Part shown: one piece after another, positions 4,780-5,328 of the stretch
How the letters are laid out: the number at the start of each line of letters is the position of its first letter
Numbering within the stretch: the first letter of the stretch is position 1
Source of the DNA: an uncultured Bacteroidales bacterium
GTDB taxonomy: Bacteria > Bacteroidota > Bacteroidia > Bacteroidales > Muribaculaceae
NCBI GenBank assembly: GCA_947177325.1
Contig: CAMWUH010000161.1
Span: 1-5,328 of the forward strand
Length of the DNA stretch: 5,328 nt
Direction: 5' to 3'
Made by a program: the position numbers and the translations under genes
Notes under the pieces: model-generated
Seen by the model: the letters and a program-made list of their open reading frames with translations, nothing else
What the model was told of the DNA's origin: nothing
Databases searched by the model: none

Positions 4780-5144
4780 CTAACTCTTTAGCATTATTAA
4801 TGCTATGGAAAGACACGGCAATTTCAACTTTGCCGATTATTTTTCAAAAGCGTTTATCTGCGCTCATTCTTGGCTATCTGAAACCTGGAAAATTTCACTT
4901 GGAATCAAGAATGTAGCAAACGGTGGATGCCAATGTAGATATGTAATAAGCAGCCTTTGCAAACGCTTATGCGTTTGTAAATCTTATATACATATTTCTG
5001 CGTGGGGTCTCTGCGTGTCTCGTTTGAATAAAATGTTACTGCGCTGATATTCAGATAGTACAATTTACAATAGCGAGAGCAAGAACCAAACGAGAACCAA
5101 CAAAAATAACAAAATAAAGAAAGAGGTCGATTGACCTCTTTTTT
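4780..5144 (+). ncRNA. candidate independent non-coding RNA of about 365 nt
   Basis: Bounded by a consensus promoter and a strong terminator, and folded nearly throughout. Helices by eye: tagcatt/aatgcta (4789-4795 with 4799-4805); cggcaa/ttgccg (4816-4821 with 4830-4835); cattcttg/caagaatg (4865-4872 with 4906-4913), with tgaaa/tttca inside (4879-4883 with 4893-4897); a long composite hairpin, 12 bp with one bulge (4939-4950 with 4983-4995) stacked on 11 bp (4956-4966 with 4971-4981) capped by TTAT; and tctcgtttg/caaacgaga (5018-5026 with 5087-5095) enclosing a small hairpin (5037-5060). The linker around 4914-4936 is unpaired in this model. The tail 5096-5118 is A-rich. It is not tmRNA, RNase P RNA or SRP RNA by motif. 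Rfam classes to test include the Bacteroidales 6S-like RNA and the Bacteroidales-1 motif. An 80-codon open frame at 4805-5047 follows these helices and is probably incidental. Confidence 0.6.
4997..5017 (+). repeat. 8-bp tandem-like direct repeat inside the RNA
   Basis: tctgcgtg occurs at 4997-5004 and again at 5010-5017, a 13-bp period, in the segment between the long hairpin and the 3' domain of the candidate RNA. As unpaired repeats they could be binding sites for a protein or RNA partner. Confidence 0.5.
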
Positions 5145-5146
5145 GT
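5117..5146. terminator. bidirectional rho-independent terminator
   Basis: A stem with aaagaggtc/gacctcttt (5120-5128 with 5133-5141) and a GATT loop extends by a G-U and two A-T pairs. On the + strand it runs into six or more Ts. On the minus strand it is followed by T-rich sequence (the complement of the A-rich run 5101-5120). It probably ends both the RNA and the convergent gene at the right edge. Confidence 0.85.
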
Positions 5147-5188
5147 TACTCCGTTAAGGGATTTTTTGTTACCGAAAACCAACAATCA

Positions 5189-5328
5189 TTATTCTTCTAT
5201 CGGGTAGAAAATTCCTTTGAGTAACTGCGACATTCCGTTTTCGGAGAATGTCGCGGTTATTTTTTCGCACAGGTACTTCTTGCCTTTGATGTAGAACACG
5301 GCTCGCGGATTGGGGATTGTGTCGGAGA
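5189..5328 (-). CDS. C-terminal end of a conserved hypothetical protein (partial)
   Basis: Reading from the right edge in the minus direction gives 45 residues and a TAA at 5191-5189. The residues include NPRAVFYIKGKKYLCEKI, then TATFSENGMSQLLKGIFY, and the end PIEE. The frame is clearly coding: Lys/Tyr/Gly-rich beta-strand-like patterns, no stops, and a sharp end before the bidirectional terminator. The segment resembles tails I associate with hypothetical proteins of Bacteroidales accessory or phage-like regions, but I cannot name the family and the bulk of the protein is outside the window. The gene converges on the candidate RNA. Confidence 0.75.
   Translation of the reverse strand, partial: SDTIPNPRAVFYIKGKKYLCEKITATFSENGMSQLLKGIFYPIEE

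Larger units (their letters stand above)
4545..5188. other. long intergenic region between rpmE2 and the right-edge gene
   Basis: No supported protein gene in about 640 bp. It holds the rpmE2 promoter, the inverted repeat, the + strand promoter, the candidate RNA and its terminator. Two overlapping minus-strand open frames (4519-4776 and 4541-4816) are Lys/Phe/Ile-rich products of AT-rich DNA and cross the promoters, so I do not call them. Confidence 0.6.

Noticed and set aside
4519..4816. Two overlapping minus-strand open frames upstream of rpmE2
   Set aside because: They are AT-driven, rich in Lys, Phe and Ile, overlap each other and span both divergent promoters.
4780..5144. tmRNA, because of the length and position between terminators
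   Set aside because: There is no tRNA-like end pairing, no T-loop sequence and no ALAA-type tag frame.
1..5328. CRISPR arrays, tRNA genes, insertion-sequence ends
   Set aside because: No regularly spaced repeats, no tRNA T-loop or acceptor pattern and no transposase or terminal inverted repeats were seen.

Overview
The window looks like a chromosomal segment from the order Bacteroidales (Bacteroidota), probably near Bacteroides or the Muribaculaceae. Four things point there. Start codons lack Shine-Dalgarno sequences and sit in A/T-rich leaders. Several intergenic regions carry the Bacteroidota promoter signature (TTTG or TTG, about 20 bp, then TAnnTTTG). The PurU and DUF2851 proteins have the Bacteroidales form. 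Ribosomal protein L31 is the type B form.

Layout. Positions 1-400 hold only a possible broken gene end, a strong terminator (189-222) and the leader of the next unit. Positions 401-1140 (+) are a two-gene unit: a small DUF4190-like membrane protein, then an acidic, alanine-rich coiled-coil lipoprotein. It is followed by a structured 3' region and a clear terminator (1255-1291). Positions 1440-3639 (-) are a two-gene operon: a DUF2851 protein followed by purU (formyltetrahydrofolate deformylase), driven by a well-formed promoter at 3668-3699. Positions 3640-4178 are non-coding but rich in RNA-like secondary structure, with a possible + strand promoter. Positions 4290-4544 (-) are type B L31 (rpmE2), with its own promoter (4627-4656) and terminator (4179-4216).

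Divergent from rpmE2 is a near-consensus + strand promoter (4742-4773). It would start an RNA of about 365 nt that folds almost throughout and ends at a textbook terminator (about 5117-5146). I read it as an independent non-coding RNA gene and consider it the most interesting object here. A convergent gene enters from the right edge (5189-5328, -), of which only the C-terminal 45 residues are visible.

How the parts relate. PurU converts 10-formyl-THF to formate and THF, linking one-carbon and purine metabolism. Its DUF2851 partner has no established role. The membrane protein and lipoprotein are probably co-transcribed envelope components. The two non-coding regions flank rpmE2. One is downstream of its terminator and one is divergent from its promoter, so rpmE2 sits between two candidate RNA loci.
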